Position numbers and translations under genes: made by a program
Assembly (NCBI GenBank): GCA_021162935.1
Contig: JAGGXR010000010.1
Coordinates: 1 to 64,000 of the forward strand
From: Deltaproteobacteria bacterium
GTDB taxonomy: Bacteria > Myxococcota_A > Polyangia > HGW-17 > SLPX01
Length of the DNA stretch: 64,000 bases
Direction: 5' to 3'
Shown here: piece after piece, positions 44,310 to 52,688 of the stretch
Numbering within the stretch: position 1 is the first letter of the stretch
How the letters are laid out: every line of letters starts with the position of its first letter
Notes under the pieces: model-generated
Told to the model about the DNA's origin: nothing
The model's input: only the letters and a program-made list of their open reading frames with translations
Database searches by the model: none

Positions 44310-46520
44310 ATGCGAGACACGAGTTGCAGTTGGAAGAACGGATGTTCCAAGGCGAAGCGGACAGAGGCGACGAGAGGGACCACAAGCATCTGGGGCCGAT
44401 TGGCGGCCATGCGGGGGCGGCTGGTGCGGTCTATTGGAATGGGGCTCGTCGTCTTGGCGGCCTGTTCCTGGTCGGCTTCGGCGCGGGCGGTGAGCACCCA
44501 GGTGTGGGTGAACCAGACCTACGCTGATTTCAACCAGGGCGAGGGCCACGGTGTGCTGGTCGATTCGCGAGGACTGCTGCGGCCCGGCCTCGTGCTCAAG
44601 CGGCGAGCCGTCAAGGGCGTGTCCCTCGTGTTCGCCTTGCTCGAGCATGGTGGCAAGGTGTATGTGGGCACCGGGGACAAGGGTGAGGTGTGGGTCTTCG
44701 ATGGTTTTCGAGCGAAGAAGCTGGTTTCTCTTCCCGGTGCCGTGCTCGTGACCAGTCTGGTGGCGGGACCGAAAACGACCATCTATGCGGGAACGATTCC
44801 GGAGGGAAAGATCTTCGCTGTCGACACGAGGACGGGCAAGGCCCGTCTGTTCGCCAAGCTCAAGGCCAAGCACATCTGGGCCATGGTGGCCGAACCGAAA
44901 ACTGGCGCCATTTTTGCCGGGACTGGGCCCAAGGGCGAGCTGTACCGGGTTTCTGCGGCTGGCAAGGCGACCCTCTACTGGAAGGCGCCCGACAAGCATG
45001 TGTTGGCCCTGACCTATGGGCCGGGCGGCGCCCTCTATGCCGGCACTTCGCCCAAGGCTATCGTCTATCGCCTCGTGAGGAAGGGCGTGGCCAGGGCGGT
45101 TCACGACTTCGACGCCACCGAGGTGCGGGCGCTCGCGGGCAACCGTCGGGTGCTCTATGCGGCGGTCAACAAGATCAAGGGCCCAAGGACTTGGTCGGTG
45201 AAGGTGCCGTCGCGTCACAAGAAAGCGGGGACGGCTGTCCACGGCGTCGTTCGTAAGCGTCCTCCCGAAATTCGTATTCCACGTCTGGGAGCAAAGAAGG
45301 GCATGGGCGGCGTGTTTCGTATCTGGGGAACCGGTGCCGCCGAACAGCTCTACGGTTTGAAGCAGAGCTACTTTACGAGCCTGGAACTGACGGGCAACGA
45401 CAACGTCTATGCCGCCGAGGGCATGCGAGGACAGGTGTTGCTGCTGGGGCGGGATCACAGCGTGGCCACCGTGGCAGACGTGAAGGAGCGGCAGGCCCTT
45501 TCGTTGCATCTGACCGGCAGGATCCGCTGCATTGGAACCGGCGATGCCGGCGCCCTGCACGTGATGGTCCCAAGGGGTGCGAGACGATACCTGTCCAAGG
45601 CGTTTGACGCTGGTTCGGCGAGCCGTTGGGGGCGTCTCGATCTGGCCGCTTCGGGGAACTTGGCCATCGAGACGCGGACCGGCAACACGGCCAAACCAGA
45701 CGCGGGATGGAGCCGTTGGCAGCCTCTCGCCCGACTGGCCATGCTCGCCGGCGGGCGTCGTGGCGGCTTGGTGGCGAGCCAGCCTGGTCGCTACCTACAG
45801 TATCGGATTACCCTGAGGAGTCCTCGCGCCCGGGTCACCGGGGTCCGCCTCTATTTTGTTCCCATCAATCGGCGCCCCAGGATTGCGAGTGTCACGATTG
45901 GCAACCAGGGCGCTCAGAAGACCAAGTCCAAGGTGCTCAAGGCGTCTTGGCTCACCAAGGTGACGAGCGCGGCTCCGAGCAGCTACAAGGTGTCCTGGAA
46001 AGTGGACAACCCCGATGGTGATGCGCTCGTTTATCGTCTGTACTATCGTGTCGTGGGCAGCGCCCTGTGGCGCAAGTTGGGTTGGTCGCAAACGCCTCTG
46101 ACCGGCACGTCGGTCACCTGGAAGACGGTCAATTTGCCCGATGGCTGGTACTTGGTGCGGGTCGTGGCATCGGACGAACGGTCGAACGCCGCTGGTCGAG
46201 CCAAGTCGGATACCTGGATCAGTGAGCCGTTCCTGGTGGACAACGTCAAGCCGGCCGTTCGGGCGCTCGTGGTCCGCGTTCCGCGTGTGTTCGGCACGTC
46301 GGTCGATTCCTTTAGTCGCATCGTGGGGATCCAGTATTCGCTGGACGCTCAGAATTGGTTCCCAGTGGATCCGACCGACGGTGCCTTCGACCAGAGGGCC
46401 GAGAACTTCTCGTTCAGACTTCCTTCCGGTATGAGGCGCGGCCCTGCCTTGCTCCTGATCCGGGTCTTCGATGCGGCTGGCAATTCCGTGGTGGTCAAGA
46501 AGGCGTTTCGAGTGCGTTGA
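44310..46520 (+). CDS. Exported beta-propeller protein with C-terminal Fn3-like domain
   Basis: About 736 aa from ATG 44310 (GAGGT upstream); ATG 44409 would give a shorter, more standard signal (MGLVVLAACSWSASARA), so the start is uncertain. The mature part has repeats of beta blades, each with an aliphatic-Gly-Thr pattern: KVYVGTGDKGEVWVFDG, TIYAGTIPEGKIFAVD, AIFAGTGPKGELYRVS, ALYAGTSPKAIVYRLV, VYAAEG. This is a WD40/SMP-30-like propeller without enzyme signature. Residues about 480-600 look like a discoidin or jelly-roll domain (GRYLQYRITLRSPRARVTGVRLYFV), then a Fn3-like segment (SYKVSWKVDNPDGDALVYRLYYR). Probably a secreted or periplasmic binding protein. Confidence 0.82.
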   Translation: MRDTSCSWKNGCSKAKRTEATRGTTSIWGRLAAMRGRLVRSIGMGLVVLAACSWSASARAVSTQVWVNQTYADFNQGEGHGVLVDSRGLLRPGLVLKRRAVKGVSLVFALLEHGGKVYVGTGDKGEVWVFDGFRAKKLVSLPGAVLVTSLVAGPKTTIYAGTIPEGKIFAVDTRTGKARLFAKLKAKHIWAMVAEPKTGAIFAGTGPKGELYRVSAAGKATLYWKAPDKHVLALTYGPGGALYAGTSPKAIVYRLVRKGVARAVHDFDATEVRALAGNRRVLYAAVNKIKGPRTWSVKVPSRHKKAGTAVHGVVRKRPPEIRIPRLGAKKGMGGVFRIWGTGAAEQLYGLKQSYFTSLELTGNDNVYAAEGMRGQVLLLGRDHSVATVADVKERQALSLHLTGRIRCIGTGDAGALHVMVPRGARRYLSKAFDAGSASRWGRLDLAASGNLAIETRTGNTAKPDAGWSRWQPLARLAMLAGGRRGGLVASQPGRYLQYRITLRSPRARVTGVRLYFVPINRRPRIASVTIGNQGAQKTKSKVLKASWLTKVTSAAPSSYKVSWKVDNPDGDALVYRLYYRVVGSALWRKLGWSQTPLTGTSVTWKTVNLPDGWYLVRVVASDERSNAAGRAKSDTWISEPFLVDNVKPAVRALVVRVPRVFGTSVDSFSRIVGIQYSLDAQNWFPVDPTDGAFDQRAENFSFRLPSGMRRGPALLLIRVFDAAGNSVVVKKAFRVR

Positions 46521-46552
46521 TCAGGGTGTGCGTTCGGGAATGAGAATCAGAC

Positions 46553-46628
46553 AAAAAAAAGACCAGAACTTCTCCGTCCGATGTCGTCAGGGGGGCAACG
46601 GCCATGGGAACGGGGGGAATTCCGGTCT
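46553..46628 (-). terminator. Intrinsic terminator of the candidate small RNA
   Basis: Minus-strand stem GACCGGAA/TTCTGGTC, extendable to 11 bp with G-U pairs, closing a long loop and followed by eight T. The wide loop makes this also the main fold of the RNA. It could alternatively terminate readthrough, but no minus-strand gene lies upstream of it. Confidence 0.6.
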
Positions 46629-46653
46629 GATTCAGATTTCTTCCGTCTAACTA
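46553..46653 (-). ncRNA. Candidate small RNA (about 100 nt) with own promoter and terminator
   Basis: On the minus strand a near-consensus promoter (46688-46660) would start a transcript near 46653. It ends about 100 nt later at an intrinsic terminator: the arm 46628-46618 (AGACCGGAATT) pairs with 46571-46560 (AAGTTCTGGTCT) apart from G-U pairs, followed by eight T (46560-46553). There is no ORF with a ribosome site inside. The enclosed loop holds two C6 tracts (at about 46612-46617 and 46590-46595 on the complementary strand), complementary to Shine-Dalgarno sequences, which suggests a regulator of translation. It is not 6S, SRP or tmRNA by sequence. Confidence 0.6.
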
Positions 46654-46659
46654 ATTATT

Positions 46660-46688
46660 CCTATAATGCATGACTCCTTACATGTCAA
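46660..46688 (-). promoter_or_regulatory. Near-consensus sigma-70 promoter of the small RNA
   Basis: TTGACA (46688-46683), a 17-nt spacer, TATAGG (46665-46660). The same bases read on the plus strand give TATAAT at 46662-46667, which could serve as -10 for tgt although its -35 is poor. The two would be divergent and mutually exclusive. Confidence 0.65.
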
Positions 46689-46866
46689 CCCTTAAAACGG
46701 AATTATGACTGTTTTTGTGATTTTTGTTGTTTTTTTGGTCCGCCCATGACACTGGCTGCCAAATGGTCTGCACAGGGCCCTTTCGCAGGTCATTCGTTCT
46801 GTACTCGACTGAAATAGCGTGTTTTTCGATCATGCCGAGTCCCAATGACCCGAAGGAGAGATGTCG

Positions 46867-47961
46867 ATGAAGTTTTCCGTTGTGGCACGATCGGGAACGA
46901 GCCGTGCCGGTGTCTTGGATCTCGCCCACGCCCGGGTCGAGACTCCTGTGTTCATGCCCGTTGGTACCTATGGGACGGTCAAGGGCCTGGATCCTTCGGC
47001 GATCGAGTCCCTCGGTTTTCGGCTGGTCCTCTCGAATTCGTATCACCTTCATCTGTCGCCAGGAGAAGATTTGGTGGCGGCCGCCGGGGGCCTGCAGCGG
47101 TTCATGGGATGGCCGGGTGCGGTGCTGACTGATTCGGGGGGCTACCAGCTTTTTAGCCTCAAGGACGTGGTGAAGGTAACTGACGAGGGGGTCGAGAGTC
47201 GTTCGCCCCTGGACGGGGCGCGTGAGTTCATCACCCCGGAACGCATGGTTCAGGTCCAGGTGCGCCTGGGGGTGGACATCGCCATGGTCCTGGACCATTG
47301 TCCACCTTCGGACGCGCCCAAGGACAAGGTGGCAGAGGCCATGGAGCGGACCACGAGGTGGGCGAAGCGCTGCCTCACCGTGGCGAGGCCCGACGAAACT
47401 GCTTTGTTCGGCATCGTCCAGGGCGGGGTGCACCTCGACCTGCGACGGGCGCACCTGGACGAGGTGGCGTCTCTGCCGTTCGATGGCTTGGCCCTGGGAG
47501 GCTTCAGTGTGGGCGAGCCGCCCGACGTGATGCACGAACTCGTCGACGACCTGGCACCCAGGTTGCCCGACGAGCGGCCGCGTTATCTGATGGGCGTGGG
47601 CACGCCCATCGATCTCATTCGATCCGTTCAGGCGGGTATGGACATGTTTGATTGCGTCATGCCCACGAGGCACGCCAGAAACGGACAGCTCTTTACCTCG
47701 CGTGGCCGCATCAACGTGGCCAATGCCCGGTTCCGCACGGACATGGACCCGCCGGATCCGGCGTGCGGATGCCCCACCTGCCGCCGATTCTCCACGGCCT
47801 ATCTGAGCCATCTCTATCGCCGCAAGGAGATCCTTTATTCCGTCCTGGCCACGACCCATAATCTGTGGTTTTACCGCCAACTCATGACGGATCTGCGCCA
47901 GGCGATCCTCGATGGCCATCTCGAAGAAACGGCTCACCGGCTCTCACAGCCCTGGTTGTAA
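46867..47961 (+). CDS. tgt: Queuine/preQ1 tRNA-ribosyltransferase
   Basis: 364 aa starting at ATG 46867; AAGGAG (46853-46858) is 8 nt upstream, whereas the ATG at 46861 is only 2 nt from it. TGT exchanges guanine 34 of GUN-anticodon tRNAs for preQ1 on the way to queuosine. Signatures: TPVFMPVGTYGTVKG, LSNSYHLHL, the catalytic LTDSGGYQLFSL, IAMVLDHCPP with the first Asp, FGIVQGG, LGGFSVGEP, YLMGVGTP, MFDCVMPTRHARNG (nucleophilic Asp) and the zinc site CGCPTCRRFSTAYLSHLYR (Cys x3, then H). The region upstream has a 340-bp gap holding the candidate small RNA on the opposite strand. No queA or queC neighbour is visible. Confidence 0.96.
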   Translation: MKFSVVARSGTSRAGVLDLAHARVETPVFMPVGTYGTVKGLDPSAIESLGFRLVLSNSYHLHLSPGEDLVAAAGGLQRFMGWPGAVLTDSGGYQLFSLKDVVKVTDEGVESRSPLDGAREFITPERMVQVQVRLGVDIAMVLDHCPPSDAPKDKVAEAMERTTRWAKRCLTVARPDETALFGIVQGGVHLDLRRAHLDEVASLPFDGLALGGFSVGEPPDVMHELVDDLAPRLPDERPRYLMGVGTPIDLIRSVQAGMDMFDCVMPTRHARNGQLFTSRGRINVANARFRTDMDPPDPACGCPTCRRFSTAYLSHLYRRKEILYSVLATTHNLWFYRQLMTDLRQAILDGHLEETAHRLSQPWL

Positions 47962-48068
47962 TGCCTATGGGACATCTGCATCAATGCTCCAGATTTGTCG
48001 AGGCGCAGCCAAACGCGGCCGACAGCCGCATTCACACACAAGGCAGAAGGTCATCCGCGTGATGCGGG

Positions 48069-49241
48069 TCACCCGTCCAGGTGGATGCGGCTGATGATGG
48101 ACAGGTCGGTGGTGCCCAGGCCGCGGGCCACGGCATTGAGCAGGTGGGTGACCTGATCGGGTTCGAGGCCCAGCAGAGGCAGGAGTGCGGCGTCCACGGT
48201 TGCAGGGTCGGTGCCGGCCACGAGGACCTTGGTTTCCTTCACATCCGAGAGGCGGCCGCCGGTGGGGCCATGGCGCATGAGCACCCGGGAGGCGTCGGCC
48301 ACCACGAGAGTCGGTGGGAATGCGGCGATCAGGTCCACGATGGTGGTGCCGATGTCCTGGTGGAGTCGCCGCCTCGTGCCGCCGGCGATGCCGATCCAGT
48401 TCTTCAGGGCTCCGGTCATCCGGCTCAGACTGTGGTGCTTGGGAACGGGCAGGTCAATGATTTTGTCCACCTTGTAGAGGAGCGACAACACCGGCCAGGA
48501 CTGGAGTCGTCTGCCTGCCAGTCGAGCCGTGACGTAGTCGTTCGAGCCTGGAATCACCAGTCTTGCCCCGGCCTTGGTGCAGGCCTGTTCGATGCCCGAA
48601 CGCCGAGCGGCGCGATGTGGGTCCGACACGCTGTGGTCGGAAACGATGACCTGCTTGGCTCCCGCCCGTTTGCAGCGCCGGATCAACAGTTCCACCAAGG
48701 CGGGATTCGTGGTGGCCGCGTAGTCGGGTTCTCGATCCCAGGCCATGTTGGGCTTGAGCAGAACCCGGTCTCCAGGTTTGATGAAATGGCCGAGTCCGCC
48801 CAATCGATTGAGGGCCGCATCGAGTCGCTTTGCCAGGTCGGATCCGGTGACCATGACCCCTGTGGGCGAGCCCTTGGGCGAGACGACGCGAAAGGATCGG
48901 GCCGGCTGGAGATTTTGTCCCTTGGTGAGTCGTTGGCCGCGGCCGCGGTGGAGGACCAGGCTGCCCGCAGCGAGAAGGCCGCCTACGGCCACACCGCCGA
49001 CGGCTCTCGTGAGAAACTCACGGCGGCTCGCCAGGGCGGAATCTTGGTAGGGGTCGGCTCTTTCCGATGCGTCGTTCGCATGCTCCGGGCGGCCAGCCTG
49101 TTTCGACGGGGACAGGTGGGCGTTTTCTTTGTCCGACGACGGGTGAGCGTCTCCCTGCCGCAACGATGGACGGTCATCTCGTTTCGAGTCCGTGTCCCGT
49201 CGTTCGTCGTCGATGCTGGTCACCAGGTCCCTCCGATCCAT
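48069..49241 (-). CDS. Tat-exported DUF362 family protein
   Basis: 390 aa. An unusually long polar n-region (about 70 residues) leads to a twin-arginine signal SRREFLTRAVGGVAVGGLLAAGS. The mature domain is DUF362: DRVLLKPNMAWDREPDYAATTNPALVELLIRRCKRAGAKQVIVSDH, KIIDLPVPKHHSLSRMTGALKNWIGIAGG (a conserved block), LVVADASRVLMRHGPTGG, VKVLVAGTDPATVDAAL. Some DUF362 proteins carry 2x[4Fe-4S] clusters; the Cys pairs are absent here, so it is the cluster-less type. Tat export suggests a folded, perhaps cofactor-bearing protein. The biochemical function is unknown. ATG 49241 has AAGGGC upstream. tgt ends 108 bp away and is convergent. Confidence 0.88.
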   Translation of the reverse strand: MDRRDLVTSIDDERRDTDSKRDDRPSLRQGDAHPSSDKENAHLSPSKQAGRPEHANDASERADPYQDSALASRREFLTRAVGGVAVGGLLAAGSLVLHRGRGQRLTKGQNLQPARSFRVVSPKGSPTGVMVTGSDLAKRLDAALNRLGGLGHFIKPGDRVLLKPNMAWDREPDYAATTNPALVELLIRRCKRAGAKQVIVSDHSVSDPHRAARRSGIEQACTKAGARLVIPGSNDYVTARLAGRRLQSWPVLSLLYKVDKIIDLPVPKHHSLSRMTGALKNWIGIAGGTRRRLHQDIGTTIVDLIAAFPPTLVVADASRVLMRHGPTGGRLSDVKETKVLVAGTDPATVDAALLPLLGLEPDQVTHLLNAVARGLGTTDLSIISRIHLDG

Positions 49242-49544
49242 GTCTTTTCAGCCCTTGCCTTCCGGTCGCTTCATCAAACAACGATAGCATAGAACGAAGG
49301 ATGCAGTGCGTCCATCTTCCGTGCAGACCAAAAGAGCCGCTGGTGATTTGGGATGGTTCGATCGCTCCGCCGGCGAGGTCTCACGCTGCGCGTCGGTCCG
49401 TTGGTTCCGATCTGCTTCGTCTCCGTTTTTTCTGCACGAGGATGCCGGTCGCCAGGAGGGCAGGCTCGTGTCCGTTGCCCGCGTGTCGTAGAATTCGTAG
49501 ATGGCCCCGCCGTTTCGATCGATGACCAGGGCGTCGATCGGTTT
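49242..49544. other. Intergenic region between the DUF362 and sigma-factor genes
   Basis: About 300 bases. One minus-strand frame just past the sigma stop reads protein-like for a short way (IDALVIDRNGGAIYEFYDT) but has no start codon, so it may be decayed coding sequence. No terminator found. Confidence 0.3.
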
Positions 49545-50129
49545 TCAGGCATCTTCTTCGACAAGGCGCTCCTTTGTCGCTTGCGCAGCTACCTCGTCGA
49601 TGCGTAGTTCCGTCGCAAGTCTCTTACGGGCCCGGTCGAGGATGCGCTCGATGGCCTTGGTCGATACCTTCATGGCCGCCGCGATTTCCGCATAGGACAT
49701 CTGCTCGAAGTACTTGCCGATCACGGCCATTTGCTGTCGAGGTGGCAAGCGGCAGAGCGCATGGCGCACCTGCGCCGCGTCCTCGTGGGCGGAGGCGGCC
49801 TGTGAAGGGGTCGCCCGGACATCTGCGGTGTCTGGCGACGACCCTTCGGTCTGCAACCGCTGTCTGCGACGCCCCACGTCCATGGCGAGCCGCGACGCGA
49901 TTCGGAAAAGATAGCTGCGCAAGGATGCCGTCGGGCGGTACCGAGGCGCGGCCTTGAGCAGTCGAAGGAAGGTTTCTTGGGCAACGTCTTCCGCTTCGGA
50001 TGCATCGGAGAGGAATTGGTAGGCAACCCCCCAAACGAAGCGCTGGTGCCGACGAACGAGTTCTCCCAGAGCAGCCATGTCCTGCCTGGCCAATGCCTGC
50101 ATGAGGTGTTCATCTGATCGCGTGATCAC
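49545..50129 (-). CDS. ECF RNA polymerase sigma factor
   Basis: 194 aa starting at GTG 50129 with AGAGG 7 nt upstream; longer forms are Arg/Cys-rich and implausible. Region 2 is clear (LGELVRRHQRFVWGVAYQFLSDASEAEDVAQETFLRLLKAAPRY), followed by SLRSYLFRIASRLAMDVGRRRQR and region 4 (LPPRQQMAVIGKYFEQMSYAEIAAAMKVSTKAIERILDRARKRL), so it can direct promoter recognition. It is the last gene of the minus-strand pump cluster, 115 bp after the second permease, while a zinc-finger anti-sigma gene stands at the head of the cluster. It probably drives the whole cluster under envelope or antimicrobial stress. Confidence 0.93.
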   Translation of the reverse strand: MITRSDEHLMQALARQDMAALGELVRRHQRFVWGVAYQFLSDASEAEDVAQETFLRLLKAAPRYRPTASLRSYLFRIASRLAMDVGRRRQRLQTEGSSPDTADVRATPSQAASAHEDAAQVRHALCRLPPRQQMAVIGKYFEQMSYAEIAAAMKVSTKAIERILDRARKRLATELRIDEVAAQATKERLVEEDA

Positions 50130-50244
50130 TGAGTGCCTCTTTTCGAGACGGTCATCAACGTTCTCGGCGCGTTTTCCGGGTCTCTCCTGTCCTGCACGGC
50201 ACGATGGCATCATGCAGGCCATGGTCAGCAGGCGCATGGGCGGT

Positions 50245-51462
50245 TCACTCCGTGCGCAGGGCTTCGATGGGTTCCAACCGGGCGGCCCGCATGGCCGGAT
50301 AGATTCCAAATATTATACCTAGGGTTATGGAGAACGCCAGGGCGACCGCTGCGGAGGGCCAGGACAGGACGGTTTTCCAGTAGCCGAGCCATGACACCAG
50401 CCATGCGATTCCAGCCCCCAGGGTGACCCCCAGGAGACCTCCTCCAGATGCCAGCATGGCAGCTTCCATCAAGAATTGATTGCGGATGTCCCGCCGTAAT
50501 GCGCCTATCGCTCGGCGCAGTCCGATTTCTGCCGTGCGTTCCCGAACCGAGATCAACATGACGGCCAAGATGCCGACGCCTCCCACCAGCAGGGAGATGC
50601 CCGCTGCTCCGCCGATGAGCCAGATCATATTTTGAGTCGTGGCGCGTTCGGCATCGATGAGCGTCGACTGGTTTTGGATCGTGAAGTCGTCGGGCTTGCG
50701 GCGCAGCCGATGCCTTCTGCGTAGGATCCGTCGGATTTCCCGTTCTGCATCGGACAGCGCATTGGCACTCGTGGCCTGCACGTACACCGTGTCCACGGAG
50801 GTCACGTGAAACAGTCGATTCATGGCCGTGGACACCGGGACGACGATCAAATCGTCTTGGTCGGCTCCGTTTGCATCAGTGCCCTTGGGAGCTGTGACTC
50901 CGATGACCTCGAATGGAACTCGGCCGATCCGGATGCGTTCGCCCACAGGGTCGTCGTCACCGAAAAGGTTTCGAGCCGCTGTCGGAGCCAGGAGAGCCAC
51001 CCTGCGGCTCCCTCGGCTTTCTTGATCGTCGAACATGCGTCCAGATGCCACTTGGATGTTGCGAATTTGAAAGGCCTGCCTGGACATGCCCACCACGTTC
51101 GTGGTGGCGTCTTGCGAACCGGACCGAACCGCCCGTTTCTTGTTGCAGGCCGAGGCTGCAAGGCGAACGTGGGGACAGTTGGCCTGAATTGCCTTGGCAT
51201 CGGCAGGAATCAGCGTGGTGGCCGTGCCGATCTGGCGTCGACGACCTGCGATGATTCGGGTTTGGCCTGCGTTCACGATGATCAGATTGGTCCCCATATT
51301 CCGAATGCGGTTCAAAATCTCTTTTTGGGCACCTCGTCCCCCAGCCACCATGAGCACCACGGCGCCCACGCCCACCACGAGACCGAGAATACTGAGTAGA
51401 GTTCGCGCCTTATGCGCGACCAGGATTTCCAACGAGACGGCAAGACTTTGTGTGACCTTCAC
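50245..51462 (-). CDS. MacB-type ABC transporter permease (second copy)
   Basis: 405 aa with the MacB/FtsX layout: an N-terminal helix (ARTLLSILGLVVGVGAVVLMVAGG), a periplasmic domain of about 220 residues (residues 45-270), and three C-terminal helices including GGAAGISLLVGGVGILAVMLISVRERTAEIGLRRAIGA, the coupling motif that contacts the ATPase, and EPIEALR at the end. Together with the preceding permease (17 bp upstream) and ATPase it would form a heterodimeric transporter of tripartite type. MacB pumps are usually homodimers with ATPase and permease fused; here they are separate and two permeases exist. Confidence 0.93.
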   Translation of the reverse strand: MKVTQSLAVSLEILVAHKARTLLSILGLVVGVGAVVLMVAGGRGAQKEILNRIRNMGTNLIIVNAGQTRIIAGRRRQIGTATTLIPADAKAIQANCPHVRLAASACNKKRAVRSGSQDATTNVVGMSRQAFQIRNIQVASGRMFDDQESRGSRRVALLAPTAARNLFGDDDPVGERIRIGRVPFEVIGVTAPKGTDANGADQDDLIVVPVSTAMNRLFHVTSVDTVYVQATSANALSDAEREIRRILRRRHRLRRKPDDFTIQNQSTLIDAERATTQNMIWLIGGAAGISLLVGGVGILAVMLISVRERTAEIGLRRAIGALRRDIRNQFLMEAAMLASGGGLLGVTLGAGIAWLVSWLGYWKTVLSWPSAAVALAFSITLGIIFGIYPAMRAARLEPIEALRTE

Positions 51463-51479
51463 GACGACTCCTCATGTGA

Positions 51480-52688
51480 TCATCGAAGCGCATCGACCGG
51501 CGAGGATGCGGCGGCCTTCCGTGCAGGTTGCACCCCGAAGATTGTGCCTACCAAGAGGGCAAAGGCCACGGAGATCCCCACCGACTCCCAGGACAGAACG
51601 GCAGGCATGCGCGTGTACTGCCCCAACAGCAGCGTGATGCCCGCGCCGAGAAGGCCGCCGATGAGCATTCCGATCAGTGTCACCGACAGAGCTTCGATCA
51701 GGAACTGCATCCCGATTTGTCGCTTGGTCGCGCCCACGGCGCGACGGAGACCGATTTCTTTTTGCCGCTCGCCCACTGAGATGAGCATGATGTTCATGAG
51801 CACCACACCGCCCACGAGCATGCTCAGCACAGCCAGGGACAACAGCAAGATGGACAGGGTGCGCGCCGTCCGCCGTGCCATTTTTTGAATACGGTCCGAA
51901 GAGAGCACCCGAAAGTCGTCCTCTTTTGGTGGCGTGATATGATGCCGACGATGCAAGAGGGCTTCGACGGCCCGTACCGTCTTTCCCAAGTTCGTTCTGG
52001 ATTTGGCGATGATCCGGATGGCACCCAAATAGTCCACGTTGAGCAGGCGGCGCATGGCCGTGGTGATAGGGACGAGGATCCGGGCGTCGAAGTCGCCCCC
52101 TAGGGGCGTCCGTCCTCGCTTGGTGAGAAGGCCTTTGATTCGGAGTCGGACCTTGTTGACGTAGATGGTCTGACCGACGGGGTCCTGGTCCCCAAACAGT
52201 TGCTGGCGAACGGTTTCACCGATGACGCATACCCGAGCGAGGGTGGCCACATCTTCGTCGGAGAACTCTTCGCCTGAGGAGACGTACCAGTGATACGAAT
52301 CATGAAAGGCGGGTTCGACGCCCCAGACCATAGCCTGGTATTCATGTCCGGCGGCCCGAAGGCCCATGCGAAGTTTCCGTGCAATTGAGGTGACGATTTT
52401 CAGGTTGGGAATGCCCTGCCGAATGGCGTTGGCGTCTTCGAGGGTGAGGGTTGTGATGTTCATATTCGGAGGACCGAGCTGTTTGCCTCCCCCGGTGAGC
52501 ACCATGATGGCATGTGGGCCGAAGGTTTCCACCTTCTTCATGATCTTTCGTTCCGTTCCCTTGCCGATGGACATCACCAAGACGAGTGCCGCGATTCCGA
52601 CGATGGTGCCGGCCATCATGAAGAAGGTGCGGACCTTGTTGCCTCCCAAGGACCGCATGCTTTCGCGAAACAGGTTCGAGAGCGTCAT
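51480..52688 (-). CDS. MacB-type ABC transporter permease (first copy)
   Basis: 402 aa, paralogous to the next gene: LFRESMRSLGGNKVRTFFMMAGTIVGIAALVLVMSIGKG at the N-terminus, a periplasmic MacB_PCD domain, then SMLVGGVVLMNIMLISVGERQKEIGLRRAVGATKRQI and two closing helices, ending SPVDALR. Its ATG overlaps the ATPase stop (ATGA, 52685-52688). It probably forms the membrane channel with the second permease to move a substrate (peptide, antibiotic or lipoprotein) from the periplasm or inner membrane to the TolC duct. Confidence 0.93.
   Translation of the reverse strand: MTLSNLFRESMRSLGGNKVRTFFMMAGTIVGIAALVLVMSIGKGTERKIMKKVETFGPHAIMVLTGGGKQLGPPNMNITTLTLEDANAIRQGIPNLKIVTSIARKLRMGLRAAGHEYQAMVWGVEPAFHDSYHWYVSSGEEFSDEDVATLARVCVIGETVRQQLFGDQDPVGQTIYVNKVRLRIKGLLTKRGRTPLGGDFDARILVPITTAMRRLLNVDYLGAIRIIAKSRTNLGKTVRAVEALLHRRHHITPPKEDDFRVLSSDRIQKMARRTARTLSILLLSLAVLSMLVGGVVLMNIMLISVGERQKEIGLRRAVGATKRQIGMQFLIEALSVTLIGMLIGGLLGAGITLLLGQYTRMPAVLSWESVGISVAFALLVGTIFGVQPARKAAASSPVDALR

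Noticed and set aside
42223-44385. 720-aa open frame antisense to the S55-like gene
   Set aside because: His/Arg/Pro-rich shadow frame without any family feature or ribosome site.
46662-46667. Plus-strand TATAAT as a strong promoter for tgt
   Set aside because: No acceptable -35 at 16-18 nt; kept only as a possibility in the small-RNA promoter entry.
49274-49564. 96-aa minus-strand ORF after the sigma factor gene
   Set aside because: Arg/Thr/Ser-rich, starts inside the sigma gene and has no protein-like pattern.
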